A stretch of 64,000 nt of DNA from Tenacibaculum jejuense (GTDB taxonomy: Bacteria; Bacteroidota; Bacteroidia; Flavobacteriales; Flavobacteriaceae): NCBI RefSeq assembly GCF_900198195.1, contig NZ_LT899436.1:4368001-4432000 (forward strand), given 5' to 3'. This document shows positions 62,662-64,000 of the stretch, in pieces. A program made the translations under genes and the position numbers. Each line of letters begins with the position of its first letter. Position 1 is the first letter of the stretch. The notes under the pieces were generated by a model, which was not told the DNA's origin, did not search any database, and saw nothing but the letters and a program-made list of their open reading frames with translations.

Positions 62662-63588
62662 CTAAAAAGTTCCCCAATTTTCTAACTCTTCGTTACTCCA
62701 TAAATACGGGAAGAAAACTCTTTTTTGATATTTAGGATGTAAATATTTCCTCCAACTACTTCCACCTGTAGCTTCTAAATCGGTATCGTTCCCACCTAAA
62801 TATTTTCCTGCAGCGTTATAATGTGCCATAACCCACTTTACATTTACTGTGTAATCGTAATGACGCATTGCCTTAATTAAAGCTTCATCTTTTTGAATAT
62901 CTTCTGGAAGCTGTTGGAATTTTTTAGAAAGATTGATATCGTTATAATCTTCCATAAACTCCATAAATTCACCCATATATTTCTTTTCAAACAACTTTAA
63001 TAATGTTGTTTTCTGACCTGTAGTATAATTTTTCCCAGCTGCCTGCCAATATAAATGATCGTACGCATTTTTAAATGAAGAATTACGATCTATAGTATCT
63101 CTAAATCGAATATCTATTAAGTTGATTAATTCTGTAGATGCAAATTCAATTTTTCTATACTGAGCGCTTTGAAAGCCACTTGCCGGAGTTAATGTATTTC
63201 TAAATTTAAGATATTGCTCTACGTCCATTCCATCTCCCATAACATCAAACGAACTACATAAAACATCAAAATATCTACTTATTCTCATTAAATGTTTTGA
63301 GAATTTATCTGCGGAAATTTCTACACTTTTCGCTACTTGATCAATTTCCCAAAGAATCATTTTAAACAAAAGCTCATTTACCTGATGATACATAATAAAC
63401 ACCATTTCATCTGGTTGCGTAGTTCTAGGGATTTGCAATCCTAATAAAGCATCAGTTTGTATATAATCCCAATACGTTATTGGTTTACTCCACAATAAAC
63501 CTTCTAACATTGCTTCAACAGGAACTCCTAATTTATCGTATTTTTCTTCAATTGCTTTTAATAATTCTTCTCGACTCATTGGTTTCAT
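62662..63588 (-). CDS. kynA: Tryptophan 2,3-dioxygenase
   Basis: This haem enzyme opens the indole ring of tryptophan to N-formylkynurenine, the first step of the kynurenine pathway. The 308-residue flavobacterial form shows the conserved YWDYIQTDALLGLQ, MVFIMYHQVNELLFKMILWEI split by short gaps, SGFQSAQYRKIEF and GGSSWRKYLHP. It lies downstream of the hppD gene in the same direction, beyond a terminator, so aromatic amino acid breakdown genes are grouped here. Two in-frame Met codons (1 and 4) could start it. Confidence 0.95.
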   Translation of the reverse strand: MKPMSREELLKAIEEKYDKLGVPVEAMLEGLLWSKPITYWDYIQTDALLGLQIPRTTQPDEMVFIMYHQVNELLFKMILWEIDQVAKSVEISADKFSKHLMRISRYFDVLCSSFDVMGDGMDVEQYLKFRNTLTPASGFQSAQYRKIEFASTELINLIDIRFRDTIDRNSSFKNAYDHLYWQAAGKNYTTGQKTTLLKLFEKKYMGEFMEFMEDYNDINLSKKFQQLPEDIQKDEALIKAMRHYDYTVNVKWVMAHYNAAGKYLGGNDTDLEATGGSSWRKYLHPKYQKRVFFPYLWSNEELENWGTF

Positions 63589-63660
63589 TTAGACTAAAGA
63601 ATAAAAGAGCCAAGATACGAGACTTTCGTCATTTTAATGTGCTTTGCTCATTTTTAACAG

Positions 63661-63700
63661 TAAAAAAAGAACCAAGAAAAGTTTTATGTTTTCTTGGTTC
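63661..63700 (-). terminator. Intrinsic terminator of hppD
   Basis: A perfect 12-bp stem (GAACCAAGAAAA 63669-63680 with TTTTCTTGGTTC 63689-63700, 8-nt loop). Read on the minus strand it is followed by seven T. It lies 20 bp past the hppD stop codon. Confidence 0.85.
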
Positions 63701-63720
63701 AGTTCCTCAATTCTATATAT

Positions 63721-64000
<280 letters not shown>

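Overview
The window is AT-rich and densely packed, with short gaps and almost no canonical Shine-Dalgarno sites. Its gene content is that of a gliding or marine member of the Flavobacteriaceae (Bacteroidota). The markers are the giant type IX secretion (T9SS) translocon protein SprA, the T9SS surface protein PorZ, a T9SS cargo protein with a C-terminal sorting domain, three large TonB-dependent receptors, DUF5686/CarboxypepD_reg-like proteins, and -7 promoter elements of the Bacteroidota type TAnnTTTG. The species cannot be named from the sequence; a Tenacibaculum/Polaribacter-like genus would fit. No tRNA, rRNA, CRISPR array, prophage or insertion sequence was seen.

Layout. 1-8.6 kb: a leftward cluster ruvA-sprA-gcvH-vanZ-like-(tonB start), with maeB upstream. 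11-15.7 kb: a DASS/SLC13 carboxylate transporter directly downstream of one long reading frame that fuses glycerol kinase to glycerol-3-phosphate dehydrogenase. 15.8-23.3 kb: an Aer-like PAS protein, queG, a large AsmA-like protein, a 427-bp gap with a possible small RNA, a DUF5686 outer-membrane protein and a broken ABC ATPase remnant. 23.3-31 kb: TonB receptor, recO and porZ, then CYTH, hemolysin III-like and PlsC genes. 31-41 kb: trpS, a secreted S41 protease, a cytochrome c/DUF695/aldo-keto reductase operon, pgk, a GNAT protein and a duplicated leucine-rich-repeat T9SS cargo. 41-49.3 kb: AddB-like nuclease, omega-amidase, PagL-like barrel, rhomboid, DUF4377 lipoprotein, then acyl-ACP desaturase, PlsC and a four-helix membrane protein. 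49.4-56.5 kb: Oar-like receptor, pgi, M23 peptidase, DUF3108.

56.5-62.7 kb looks like an accessory insertion. It holds an ECF sigma factor, a FecR anti-sigma factor and an STN-domain TonB receptor, forming a cell-surface signalling system. It also holds a lipoprotein with eight 42-bp tandem repeats and a lipoprotein with a SUKH (SMI1/KNR4) immunity-type fold. The window then returns to conserved flavobacterial order with tryptophan 2,3-dioxygenase and the 3' part of 4-hydroxyphenylpyruvate dioxygenase.

How the genes work together: SprA forms the outer-membrane T9SS channel, PorZ acts at the cell surface in processing of T9SS cargo, and the LRR protein is a likely cargo. pgk, pgi, maeB and the GlpK-GlpD fusion supply central carbon metabolism. 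The desaturase, two PlsC acyltransferases and the PagL-like protein act on lipids. The observations most worth checking are the GlpK-GlpD fusion, the 20.2-20.5 kb non-coding unit, a pair of 8/5/8 palindromes that may be a REP-like family, and the 56.5-62.7 kb signalling island.
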